11,995 nucleotides of DNA from positions 1 to 11,995 of the forward strand of contig JAOUFP010000033.1 in the NCBI GenBank assembly GCA_029858145.1. Direction: 5' to 3'. The DNA comes from Nitrospirota bacterium (GTDB taxonomy: Bacteria > Nitrospirota > Thermodesulfovibrionia > Thermodesulfovibrionales > UBA6898). Made by a program: the position numbers and the translations under genes. Shown here one piece after another: positions 1 to 5,680 of this stretch (the first letter of the stretch is position 1; the number at the start of each line of letters is the position of its first letter). The notes beneath the pieces were generated by a model. That model was not told where the DNA came from, did no database searches, and saw only the letters and a list, made by a program, of their open reading frames with translations.

Positions 1-906
1 AACATTGGTGCCGAGAAGAAGAACCTCAAGCTCTCGACCGCGCGTGCCGAGGCGGTCAGGGACTACCTGCAGAAGGTCTGGAACATCGCCCCTGAGCGGA
101 TGAGCATAGAGGCGCGCAACCTGCCGGCGATGCCGAGCACCAGCAGGCTGGAAGAAGGGCAGGCGGACAACCGCCGGTTGGAGATCACCTCGGAGAGCCC
201 GGCGATCCTCGGCCTGATCCGCAGCACTTACTTTGCCACCAGGATCGATGCCTCGACGCTGTCCCTGCGGCCGGTCATCACAGCGCCCCACGGGGTGGCC
301 AGCTGGACAGTTGTTGCCGCCAACAGCAGACAGAAACTGGGCGAATTGGCAGGAGAGGGCGCGCCCACGGCAGAGATCAAGGTGCCGCTGAAGACCGGCG
401 ACCTCAATGAGATGGCCGCCGCCGGCGACATCAAGGTCACCATGGAGGTGCAGGACCGCAGGGGGCAGACCCTGCCGATGACCGCCAGTCCGGTCAAGGT
501 CAATTTCATTCAGACCAGTCAGCGGCTGGCTGAGAAGCAGGAGTACCGGATGCAGGAGAAATACGCCCTGATCCTGTTTGACTTCGACAGCGACAAGATC
601 GATGCCCGCAACCAGGAGATTGTCAATTCGATCGTCGCGCGCATTAAGGAACTGCCGCAGGCGACGGTCGACATTGTTGGGCACACCGACAACATCGGCA
701 CGGAGAAGTACAACATCAAGCTGTCCGAACGGAGGGCGCTGGCAGTCTACAAGCTGCTGACAGCGGCCTACGGGGAAGCCCCTGGCGAGCGCATCCGTCA
801 GAGGGGCGTCGGCCCCAACGAGCCGTTGTACGACAATGCGACATCGGAGACCCGCTCCTTCAACCGGACGGTGACGATTACTCTGGAATACATGGCGGCG
901 AATTAA
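1..906 (+). CDS. OmpA-family protein with two OmpA C-terminal domains (5' end missing)
   Basis: The reading frame is open from the first base, so the N-terminus lies outside the window. The first ~60 codons are the tail of one OmpA-like domain: NIG, then LSTARAEAVRDYL, then an NRRLEI ending. A beta-rich linker follows (about codons 75-180). A complete second OmpA-like domain starts near codon 184 with LILFDFDSDKI and has GHTDNIG, LSERRALAVYKLL and a final FNRTVTITLEY. Asp230 (of HTD) and Arg245 (of LSERRA) match the Asp/Arg pair that binds diaminopimelate in OmpA-type domains. From family knowledge it should be exported and hold the outer membrane to peptidoglycan. Two such domains in one chain is less common than one. 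A shorter reading from the ATG at 100 would cut through the first domain and is not preferred. Downstream hairpins probably end its transcript. The domain call is sure; the exact role is not. Confidence 0.9.
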   Translation, partial: NIGAEKKNLKLSTARAEAVRDYLQKVWNIAPERMSIEARNLPAMPSTSRLEEGQADNRRLEITSESPAILGLIRSTYFATRIDASTLSLRPVITAPHGVASWTVVAANSRQKLGELAGEGAPTAEIKVPLKTGDLNEMAAAGDIKVTMEVQDRRGQTLPMTASPVKVNFIQTSQRLAEKQEYRMQEKYALILFDFDSDKIDARNQEIVNSIVARIKELPQATVDIVGHTDNIGTEKYNIKLSERRALAVYKLLTAAYGEAPGERIRQRGVGPNEPLYDNATSETRSFNRTVTITLEYMAAN

Positions 907-921
907 ATGGATAGCGAGCGA

Positions 922-950
922 TATTCCCCGTGGTCTTGCCACGGGGTCAG
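922..950. repeat. Dispersed palindromic (REP-like) hairpin, unit 1
   Basis: A perfect 8-bp stem, CCCCGTGG at 926-933 and CCACGGGG at 939-946, closes a TCTTG loop. Similar AGCGAGCGA strings flank it on both sides (about 913-921 and 949-957). It lies just after the OmpA-family stop codon. It has no T-tract, so it looks more like an intergenic repeat or mRNA-end hairpin than a classical terminator. It is related to the second unit at 981-1020 by the same loop and the same ATTCCC...GGTCTTGCC core. Confidence 0.7.
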
Positions 951-980
951 CGAGCGAATATAAAGAAAAATATACCTTGC

Positions 981-1020
981 ATTGAGATTCCCTGCGGTCT
1001 TGCCGAAGGGAGTCTTCAAT
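981..1020. repeat. Dispersed palindromic (REP-like) hairpin, unit 2
   Basis: The left arm at 981-997 (ATTGAGATTCCCTGCGG) and the right arm at 1003-1020 pair with about 15 matches around the same TCTTG loop seen in unit 1. The arms diverge slightly, as expected for an old family member. TTGTTTTTG follows directly, so in this place the hairpin may also act as a weak terminator for the OmpA-family gene. The family is recognised only by comparing the two units in this window. Confidence 0.7.
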
Positions 1021-1035
1021 TGTTTTTGAATAGTG

Positions 1036-1157
1036 ACCGGCTTGAGAGGAAGAAAATGAGCCGGTTATCGGGAAGGCTTCTTCGGGCTTGAGCTATGAAG
1101 CCTTTGCCGGATGGTGAAAATTGAGGGGTTGGCCTTCGGGCCAACCCCTTTCTTTAT
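1036..1157 (+). ncRNA. Candidate structured small RNA ending in a strong terminator
   Basis: There is no convincing protein frame here, yet three perfect stems follow one another. ACCGGCT at 1036-1042 pairs with AGCCGGT at 1059-1065. AAGGCTTC at 1073-1080 pairs with GAAGCCTT at 1097-1104, with a three-pair extension (1069-1071 with 1107-1109) across a small bulge. The terminator hairpin is at 1125-1148 and is followed by a T-rich tail. A purine-rich loop (AGAGGAAGAAAATG) sits in the first stem. I do not recognise a known riboswitch or sRNA family, and no gene starts close downstream, so a free small RNA is more likely than a leader. No clear promoter was seen, and the 5' end is a guess at the first stem. 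It could instead be the 3' untranslated region of the OmpA-family mRNA. Confidence 0.35.
1125..1157 (+). terminator. Rho-independent terminator with UUCG loop
   Basis: The arm GGGGTTGGCC (1125-1134), the loop TTCG (1135-1138) and the arm GGCCAACCCC (1139-1148) form a perfect 10-bp hairpin closed by the very stable UUCG tetraloop. The tract TTTCTTTATT follows. It ends whatever is transcribed from the 1036-1124 region or from the OmpA-family gene. It has no matching A-tract upstream, so it is directed to the plus strand. Confidence 0.9.
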
Positions 1158-1160
1158 TAT

Positions 1161-1398
1161 AGTCCACATCATATCTGTCCAAAATAGAAATATTAGAGAG
1201 CGGAATGACTTATAAACACAATAAACCGGCACGATCAACCATCTGGTTTGCCTCGATATTGACAGAGACAGGTTGCCTGGACGATTCTGTTTTGGCGTTA
1301 TCAAGTATTGGAAAAGCTTTTTTTCAAGGTGCCGTTATTGTGTTTCTTCTTCATCCCGCCTTTATTCTGAATTATTTTGGACGGTTATGAGTCCACAT
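1161..1398. mobile_element. MITE-like non-autonomous transposable element with 9-bp target duplication
   Basis: The 220-bp element at 1170-1389 begins CATATCTGTCCAAAATA and ends TATTTTGGACGGTTATG. These ends are terminal inverted repeats matching at 15 of 17 positions. Directly outside them, AGTCCACAT occurs at 1161-1169 and again at 1390-1398, a perfect 9-bp direct repeat of the kind made when a transposase inserts DNA. The interior is AT-richer than its surroundings and carries no transposase; the longest plus frame (61 codons at 1205-1390) runs through the right end and looks fortuitous. The structure fits a miniature inverted-repeat element moved in trans by a full-length relative elsewhere. 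The intact duplication suggests a fairly recent insertion, just after the terminator T-tract. The parent IS family cannot be named from the ends alone. Confidence 0.75.
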
Positions 1399-1424
1399 TA
1401 TTGATAAGTGTCGTATTTCAAAGT

Positions 1425-1580
1425 CAGGAGAAGGCATTGGCGCTTTTATCCGCAGGGGAGGACATTCTCTCTTTGCTCCGAGGCATTTTCCTCCTGACCT
1501 TCATAAGAAACAGTCTGTCGGAATACCTGCCTGCCGGCAGGCAGGTCGGAAAATGAAACCGCTCTCAATGTCTTCTCCTG
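1425..1580. repeat. Cluster of 14-bp repeats CAGGRGARGRCATT in both orientations
   Basis: CAGGAGAAGGCATT lies at 1425-1438 and CAGGGGAGGACATT at 1453-1466 on the plus strand. CAGGAGAAGACATT lies on the minus strand at 1580-1567. A weaker fourth relative reads CAGGAGGAAAATGCC on the minus strand near 1496-1482. The outer copies form an inverted repeat that brackets about 156 bp, including the 22-bp palindrome. GTCAGGAG (1423-1430) also pairs exactly with CTCCTGAC (1491-1498). These could be binding sites or the worn ends of an old element; sequence alone does not decide. Confidence 0.45.
1518..1551. repeat. 22-bp perfect palindrome flanked by 6-bp direct repeats
   Basis: Bases 1525-1546 form a perfect palindrome with half-site ACCTGCCTGCC. 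TCGGAA occurs immediately before the unit (1518-1523) and again at its end (1546-1551), the second copy sharing one base with the palindrome. Direct repeats around a self-complementary unit are what a small inserted palindromic element would leave. It has no T-tract and no neighbouring intact gene, so a terminator role is unlikely. Confidence 0.6.
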
Positions 1581-1894
1581 CCTCGTTGTTTGATTACCGC
1601 CTGAAAGATCTATGAATAATTATAGGATAGCCGACTGAAGTCTTGCATAACCTTCTTTTACAGTAAGCCAGTCGACGATGCTGTCACGCCGCACAACAGT
1701 CAGCCGGCGCCGTGAATTGCCTCCTTTTTTGCCGATCGTCATATTGAACCAAAGTCCAATAGACAGATGCCGGGACTAATATTAAGCTAAATTATAGCGG
1801 TTCGCGTCAGGCACGCTCTGCGTCATCTCATTGCCGAACAGAGTGTGATTGATAGGAGATCATCAGGGGGGGAGGAAATCCTCTCAAGACATGA

Positions 1895-1972
1895 AACCTG
1901 CTGACGGATCCCGGCAAGAACCTTGTGGTTATCAAGAAGGACGGAAAGATCTACAAGAACACACTCAAATGA
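1895..1972 (+). pseudogene. C-terminal remnant of an amidohydrolase
   Basis: The frame ending with TGA at 1970-1972 reads DPGKNLVVIKKDGKIYKN and then TLK. This is the typical last beta-strand of imidazolonepropionase-like and related metal-dependent amidohydrolases, whose C-termini commonly read like VVxKDGKIYKN. The frame is closed by a TGA at 1892-1894, and none of the catalytic (beta/alpha)8 barrel is present upstream, so only about 25 codons survive from a gene normally over 400 codons long. Insertions or deletions in the repeat-rich stretch before it probably removed the rest. The family call rests on a short but characteristic string. Confidence 0.6.
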
Positions 1973-1986
1973 CGCAGGAGAACGAC

Positions 1987-2103
1987 ATGAACACTGGTTA
2001 TGGACATGGTAAAGATTTCAAGAATAGGATTAATCGGAGGCAACCACAAGCAAGGTCAACGCTGCTTGTAACCTCTTTTTTCAGAGGAGAATACTGCACA
2101 TGA
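1987..2103 (+). CDS. Short ORF, possible leader peptide before the porin gene
   Basis: The 38-codon frame begins MNTGYGHGKDFKN. It has a good Shine-Dalgarno sequence (AGGAG at 1976-1980, six bases before ATG). Its TGA overlaps the ATG of the porin gene as ATGA at 2100-2103, the usual arrangement for translational coupling. The peptide is basic and hydrophilic, resembles no family I know, and has no signal peptide. An attenuator-like hairpin with six Ts lies within its 3' half. It may be a real leader whose translation controls the hairpin, or a chance frame in decaying DNA. Confidence 0.3.
   Translation: MNTGYGHGKDFKNRINRRQPQARSTLLVTSFFRGEYCT
2037..2081 (+). promoter_or_regulatory. Attenuator-like hairpin with T6 tract just upstream of the porin ribosome-binding site
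   Basis: ACAAGCA (2046-2052) pairs perfectly with TGCTTGT (2063-2069). An outer GAGG (2037-2040) pairs with CCTC (2072-2075) across a small internal loop. Six Ts follow at 2076-2081. The porin Shine-Dalgarno sequence (AGAGGAGA at 2083-2090) comes directly afterwards. A terminator placed between a short coding frame and the next gene is the layout of an attenuator, but the stem is only 7+4 bp and its strength is uncertain. Confidence 0.4.
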
Positions 2104-3574
2104 TTGGAAACTTAGAATTATTACGGATACCAAGGGGCCTCATCGTTTCGCTTGGCATTGTGCTGCTGACATGCGGAACTGTCACGGCAGCGCGGACGAC
2201 ATGGCCACCCTGCGTCAGCAGCTCGAGGAGCAGATGACGTTGATCCGTGAGCAAAGAGAATTGCTTCAACTGCAGCAGCAGAAGATCGACCTGCAGGCGA
2301 AAGAACTTGACAGCCTGAGCAGGCGTCCGGACCAGATGGAGCAGGGAGGGGCCGCTCCGTCTTCTGTTCCGGTTGCTCAGGCCCAAGGCGCCAATGGAGA
2401 GGTGGACAAGGCCGTTGCCCTGCCGCAGAAACAACCAGAGCGCGATGCAGTTGGAGATCTTAATGCGCCTGCTGTCAGGGCAGGTGAATTCCCCGGCTCG
2501 TTCAGGATTCCCGGTCCGGGGAATGTTTCGTTGGCCATCGGCGGGTTCGTCAAGACTGCTGTCATCTATGACTCTTAGGCAGAGAAGATGTGCGCCGATT
2601 TCCTGCCGGCGACACTCGGGACACGGCGTTCGGATCAGGAAGGTGCGACTTCACTGGATGTTACTATCACTCGCCTGCATATGGACGGCCGCGCGCCCCT
2701 CCCTTCAGGGCAGGTCCGCGGTTATGTAGAGTACGACCTCAACGCCGGCAATGATGGTTCCCCTGATTTCAAGCTGCGGCATGCCTATGGCACATGGAAG
2801 AACGAATACGGAACCCTTACGGCCGGCCATACCTGGTCGACGGCAATGGATTTGAAGATACTTCCGGAAGGACTGACGGAACCCACGGTGAGCGGTGTAA
2901 TATTCCAGCGTCAGGCTCTCCTTCGATGGTCGCAGCCGCTCGGCAAGGGATACACCATCCATGCAGCGATCGAGGACCCCAGCAGCAGCGACGTGTTCAG
3001 CACCAGTTCCGTCAACAATCAGACATCGATTCCGGACGGCGTGCTGGGCCTTGAGTATGATCGCAATGGGCTCTGGCATTTGCGCCTGAACGGACTGGCG
3101 CGAAATCTCAAGGTTGATCTGCCGGGTGGCGGCAACGACTCTGCTACAGGATGGGGGTTGGCCCTGACCGGACATATTAACTGTTTCAGAAAGGACAAGC
3201 TGTGTTTCAGCGGTATTTACGGAGAGGGACTGGGACGGTACCTGCTCGGAATTGAATCAACCGCGGGCAGTCTGATCGACCCGGAAAAGAATGAAATATC
3301 ACTCCGCAAGAACTGGGGCATTATGGCCACCTATGAGCACCATTGGACAGACAGCCTTCGCTCAACGGCCATGGGAGGATATGCTCATTCCGGTACCATG
3401 AGTTGGCAGACGGGAGATACCTTTGAAAGTTCGACCTATGCCTCGGTCAATCTGATGTGGAGTGTATACCGGTATATTACGCTTGGCGTGGAGTACGCCT
3501 ACGGAAAGCGGGACAACAAGGACCATTCCGATATTGATAACCATCGTGTCGCCGTCGGGATGCAGTTCTACTGA
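2100..3574 (+). pseudogene. DcaP-like trimeric outer-membrane porin, disrupted by a frameshift and a TAG stop
   Basis: The start at 2100 has AGAGGAGA nine bases upstream and encodes a signal peptide (hydrophobic core LIVSLGIVLL, then TVTA). Near 2184-2196 the frame shifts by one base. The other frame then carries a coiled coil (ATLRQQLEEQMTLIREQREL), a strand start (GSFRIPGPGNVSLAIGGFVK) and, after an in-frame TAG at 2576-2578, the beta-barrel to the C-terminal Phe-Tyr. Strings such as KLRHAYGTWKNEYGTL, GHTWSTAMD and LGVEYAYGKRDNKD are typical of DcaP-like porins, which take up small negatively charged solutes through the outer membrane. Rejoined, it would be about 490 residues, near the family's usual size. 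One base missing near 2190 would restore T-A-x-D-D-M. Both lesions could be sequencing errors, but two in one gene beside other wrecked genes favours real decay. Confidence 0.8.
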
Positions 3575-3690
3575 TACATGGCTGAAATGACAGTCATAGG
3601 AGGTGATTTAATAAACGGCCAGAGATTAGCCCAATATGAAATGCTGACTCAATCGAATCAGAAAACGATATCTTGCGAAGGAGGTTTGAA

Positions 3691-4254
3691 ATGAACAGTC
3701 CTCACAAACTAAAGATGCACAGTTCGGGAATTGAGAAATCCTCGATTGCTCCACTCATCGCTGTGCTTGTCCTGGTGCTTGCCGTTATCCTGTTTGCAGG
3801 GCCGGCAGGAGCGGAAGAGAAATCGGCTGACGAAGTGGCTAGGGAACTGGCTAACCCAAACAACTCACTTGCCAGCCTGACCTTCAAGAACCAGTATCGC
3901 TGGTACAAGGGCGATCTGCCGGGAGCGGATGACCAGGACAATTACACCCTTTTGTTCCAGCCCGTGTTCCCGTTCACAATGAAACCCACGGCAAGCGGCG
4001 GGAAGGCGAATATCTTCTTTCGGCCTGCTTTTCCGATCGTCTTTGACCAGCCTGTGCCCGAGGTTAAAAATGGTCAACTCGGTTTCAAGGGCGTGACTGC
4101 CCTCGGTGACGTCGGGTTTGATCTAGGCTACGGGGTTACGGAAAAGACCGGCCTCCTGTGGGCCTTCGGCATGGTGGGTACGCTGCCAACGGCGACCGAC
4201 AGCGATGTGGCTGGCAAGCAATGGCGTTTTGGGCCTGAGCTGCTGATCGCGTAG
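3691..4254 (+). pseudogene. Outer-membrane beta-barrel (neuromedin-U/transporter-like) protein, 3' truncated
   Basis: The start at 3691 is chosen for its strong AAGGAGG (3678-3684) six bases upstream; a TTG further up at 3673 would place the ribosome-binding site inside the gene. A signal peptide with core LIAVLVLVLAVILFAG ends at AGA. The mature part has alternating strands (FKNQYRWYKGDLPG, YTLLFQPVFPF, IFFRPAFPIVFDQP, GDVGFDLGYGVTEKTGLLWAFG). It resembles exported proteins often annotated as neuromedin U or transporter, usually near 300 residues. This frame stops after 187 residues, right after WRFGPELLIA, where AT-rich insertion-sequence DNA begins. Several strands and the usual aromatic C-terminus are therefore missing. 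The gene is most likely interrupted and its tail lost. The family name is a resemblance, and its transport role is unproven. Confidence 0.65.
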
Positions 4255-4480
4255 TTCTTTGCGAACCCAGTCGATGGAACGGTTATGTTTTGAGGCAAGT
4301 TGTTTGATTGTGTAGCGATTGAAAACGAAGTTGTTCCAAATGGATAAACGCAGTCTTGAGGGTTTCCTTGTACTGCCAAATGTATGGTTGCACTCTTTGC
4401 AAAGGTAGCGCTGAGACCCTCTGCTGAATCCCTTTTTCTTTGTTCTTCTAAAGCCACATTTTGGGCATTTTTTTAACCAT
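4255..4480 (-). pseudogene. Transposase N-terminal fragment (zinc ribbon plus helix-turn-helix)
   Basis: On the minus strand ATG at 4480-4478 follows GAGGTG (about 4490-4485). The protein frame, one base shifted after a run of seven As, reads CPKCGF, then YLCKECNHTF, then YTIKQLASKHNRSIDWVRK. That is a four-cysteine zinc ribbon followed by a helix-turn-helix, the usual N-terminus of several DDE transposase groups such as IS1249/IS256-like elements. With six As the start would read MVKKCPKCGF; with the seven present it stops after ten codons. Either the run has mutated or slippage was once used. The DDE catalytic domain is missing: the frame runs on into DNA that belongs to the opposite-strand beta-barrel gene. 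It is not functional. The exact IS family is unsure. Confidence 0.7.
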
Positions 4481-4560
4481 TATTCACCTCGCTGAATAAT
4501 TATGCACTTAACCCCATGTTTTTAAAAAGCAATTCAGCGTTTCTAGACCCACGTTTTTAG
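4255..4560 (-). mobile_element. Remnant of an insertion sequence (zinc-ribbon transposase end only)
   Basis: The base composition turns AT-rich abruptly after 4254, and the minus strand encodes the first part of a transposase (separate entry). Upstream of that frame, on the right, CGCTGAAT at 4490-4497 and ATTCAGCG at 4532-4539 form an inverted repeat. ACCCCATGTTTTTA (4511-4524) and ACCCACGTTTTTA (4547-4559) form an imperfect direct repeat that may lie near the element's end. The catalytic part and far end are absent. Both neighbours are gene fragments (a truncated beta-barrel gene on the left and an orphan C-terminus on the right), so an insertion followed by a deletion is likely. The boundaries are approximate. 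Confidence 0.65.
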
Positions 4561-4666
4561 TATTAAGCCGAAAACGACATCCGAGTTGACCGACAAGGTG
4601 AAAGACTATTGCCTCTCAAATCCCGCAAGCACGGTGATGGATGCCTTCACAAAGTCCGGCAAATGA
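4547..4666 (+). pseudogene. Orphan C-terminal fragment of an unrecognised small protein
   Basis: The frame ending with TGA at 4664-4666 reads KPKTTSELTDKVKDYCLSNP and then a short amphipathic helix ending FTKSGK. The codon use and helix pattern look like genuine coding sequence, but it has no start: a TAG at 4544-4546 closes it within the insertion-sequence remnant. It does not look like the missing end of the beta-barrel protein on the other side, which should end in a membrane strand. It is probably the tail of a second gene cut by the same rearrangement. I do not recognise the family. Confidence 0.45.
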
Positions 4667-4683
4667 GGGGAGAGGTGAACCGC

Positions 4684-5031
4684 ATGAAAAAGAACATGAA
4701 CATAGGTGTGCTCATTACGCTGATACTGGTGCTCCTTGCGGCTCCAGTATTTGCACAATCTGACTCCCGGCGGGCGGCCGATTGCAGCACCTATGCCCGC
4801 AACCGGGCAGAGACAGAAGCTCCTGCCGGCGGCGGAGCGCTTGGTGGTGCTGCTCGCGGAGCAGCAAGAGGTGCGCTTTTCGGGGCGATCGTAGGAGGAG
4901 GAAAAGGCGCCGGTCGCGGTGCTGCCCTGGGCGGCGGGCTCGGGGCCGTGAGAGGAGGCGTCAGGTCGAGCCAGCAGCGCGATGCCAGCTTCCAGTACTA
5001 CTACGACGAATGCATGCGCGGGAGGAGGTAG
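4684..5031 (+). CDS. Exported glycine-zipper protein
   Basis: The start at 4684 is chosen because GAGAGGTG lies about seven bases upstream and the product then begins with a standard signal peptide (MKKNMN, core IGVLITLILVLLAA, cleavage after PVFA at about residue 24). The mature 91-residue protein has a central stretch (about residues 49-94) of repeated GxxxG spacing, with strings such as GGALGGAARGAARG and GAIVGGGKGAGRGAALGGG. Cysteines lie on each side (Cys34 in ADCSTYARNRA and Cys110 in YYYDECMRGRR) and could form a disulphide. Glycine-zipper envelope proteins of this build sit in or at the outer membrane, and their role is mostly unknown. It is followed 96 bases later by the SYLF protein in the same direction. 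Confidence 0.8.
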   Translation: MKKNMNIGVLITLILVLLAAPVFAQSDSRRAADCSTYARNRAETEAPAGGGALGGAARGAARGALFGAIVGGGKGAGRGAALGGGLGAVRGGVRSSQQRDASFQYYYDECMRGRR

Positions 5032-5127
5032 GAGATAACGTAACGATTATCAACAGGGTGCGGAGAGCGCCGTTGAATAACAATCGGAGATGGATCAAAT
5101 AATGAAATGACAATCAGGAGGGGAAAG

Positions 5128-5679
5128 ATGAAACGGGTAGCAGTATGGTTTGCATTATTCATTGCAGTAATGATCTGTGGTGCTCATCAGCAGGCAGCGT
5201 TTGCTGCAACGGCAGTTGAGATCGACCGTGACGTGGACGCCGCCCTCGAAAAACTGTACGCAAAAAATCCTGCTGCAAAGGTGCTCGCTGAGGGGGCAAA
5301 GGGGATACTCGTGTTTCCGAGCATTGTCAAGGGCGGGTTGATCGTTGGAGGTCAGTATGGCGAGGGGGCGCTTCGGATAGATGGCAAGACCGATGGCTAT
5401 TACAACACTGGAGCAGTTTCTTACGGCCTGCAGGCGGGGGCACAGTCCTTCGGATATGCGCTCTTCTTCATGACTGACGAAGCGCTTGAGTATCTCAAAA
5501 AGAGCAATGGATGGGAATTCGGTTCTGGCCCCAGCATCGTTATCGTGGACGAGGGGCTTGCCAAGTCGATGACAACCACGACACTGAAGTCAAATATTTA
5601 TGAATACTTTTTCGATCAGAAGGGATTGATGGCAGGTTTGGGACTTCAGGGGACGAAGATCACCAGGATCAACAAATAA
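5128..5679 (+). CDS. Exported SYLF (YSC84) lipid-binding domain protein
   Basis: The start at 5128 follows AGGAGGGG with four bases between. An ATG at 5107 in the same frame has no ribosome-binding site and would add seven residues before the signal peptide. The 183-residue product has a signal peptide (core VAVWFALFIAVMICG, cleavage near AFA at residue 26). It then carries the SYLF signature: AKGILVFPSIVKGGLIVGGQ, GEGAL, the conserved aromatic and glycine pattern through SYGLQAGAQSFGYALFFM, and a C-terminal GLGLQGTKI. Eukaryotic SYLF domains bind phosphoinositides and actin. Bacterial ones are exported and likely bind lipid in the periplasm or outer membrane, with unsettled function. It is full length for the bacterial family and probably shares a transcript with the glycine-zipper gene. 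Confidence 0.88.
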   Translation: MKRVAVWFALFIAVMICGAHQQAAFAATAVEIDRDVDAALEKLYAKNPAAKVLAEGAKGILVFPSIVKGGLIVGGQYGEGALRIDGKTDGYYNTGAVSYGLQAGAQSFGYALFFMTDEALEYLKKSNGWEFGSGPSIVIVDEGLAKSMTTTTLKSNIYEYFFDQKGLMAGLGLQGTKITRINK

Positions 5680-5680
5680 A

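Larger units (their letters stand above)
1399..1894. other. Gene-poor stretch with short repeats
   Basis: No convincing gene was found over about 500 bases. It holds a cluster of CAGGRGARGRCATT copies and a 22-bp palindrome (listed separately). One short minus frame (1742-1620, 40 codons, beginning MTIGKKGGNSRRRL) has an ATG and a stop but no Shine-Dalgarno sequence. The last hundred bases, from about 1800, may be decayed coding sequence leading into the amidohydrolase remnant, but frames are closed by stops. No clear sigma-70 promoter was seen. Confidence 0.5.

Noticed and set aside
1036..1124. Known riboswitch (cyclic-di-GMP, cobalamin or fluoride type) before the terminator
   Set aside because: The stems do not carry the conserved bases of those classes as I know them, and no gene starts closely downstream.
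1205..1390. 61-codon plus-strand ORF with a hydrophobic segment
   Set aside because: It lies inside the MITE-like element, ends within its right inverted repeat, and has only a weak ribosome-binding site; probably a chance frame.
907..1600. CRISPR array
   Set aside because: The repeats here are few, differ in length and orientation, and are not regularly spaced by unique spacers.
1620..1742. 40-codon minus-strand ORF beginning MTIGKKGGNSRRRL
   Set aside because: It has an ATG and stop but no Shine-Dalgarno sequence, no family resemblance, and lies in a stretch full of decay.
2576..2578. In-frame TAG in the porin as a pyrrolysine codon or programmed readthrough
   Set aside because: A second lesion (frameshift) exists in the same gene, no pyl genes or readthrough signal is visible, and porins are not known to use it. 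Decay or sequencing error is simpler.
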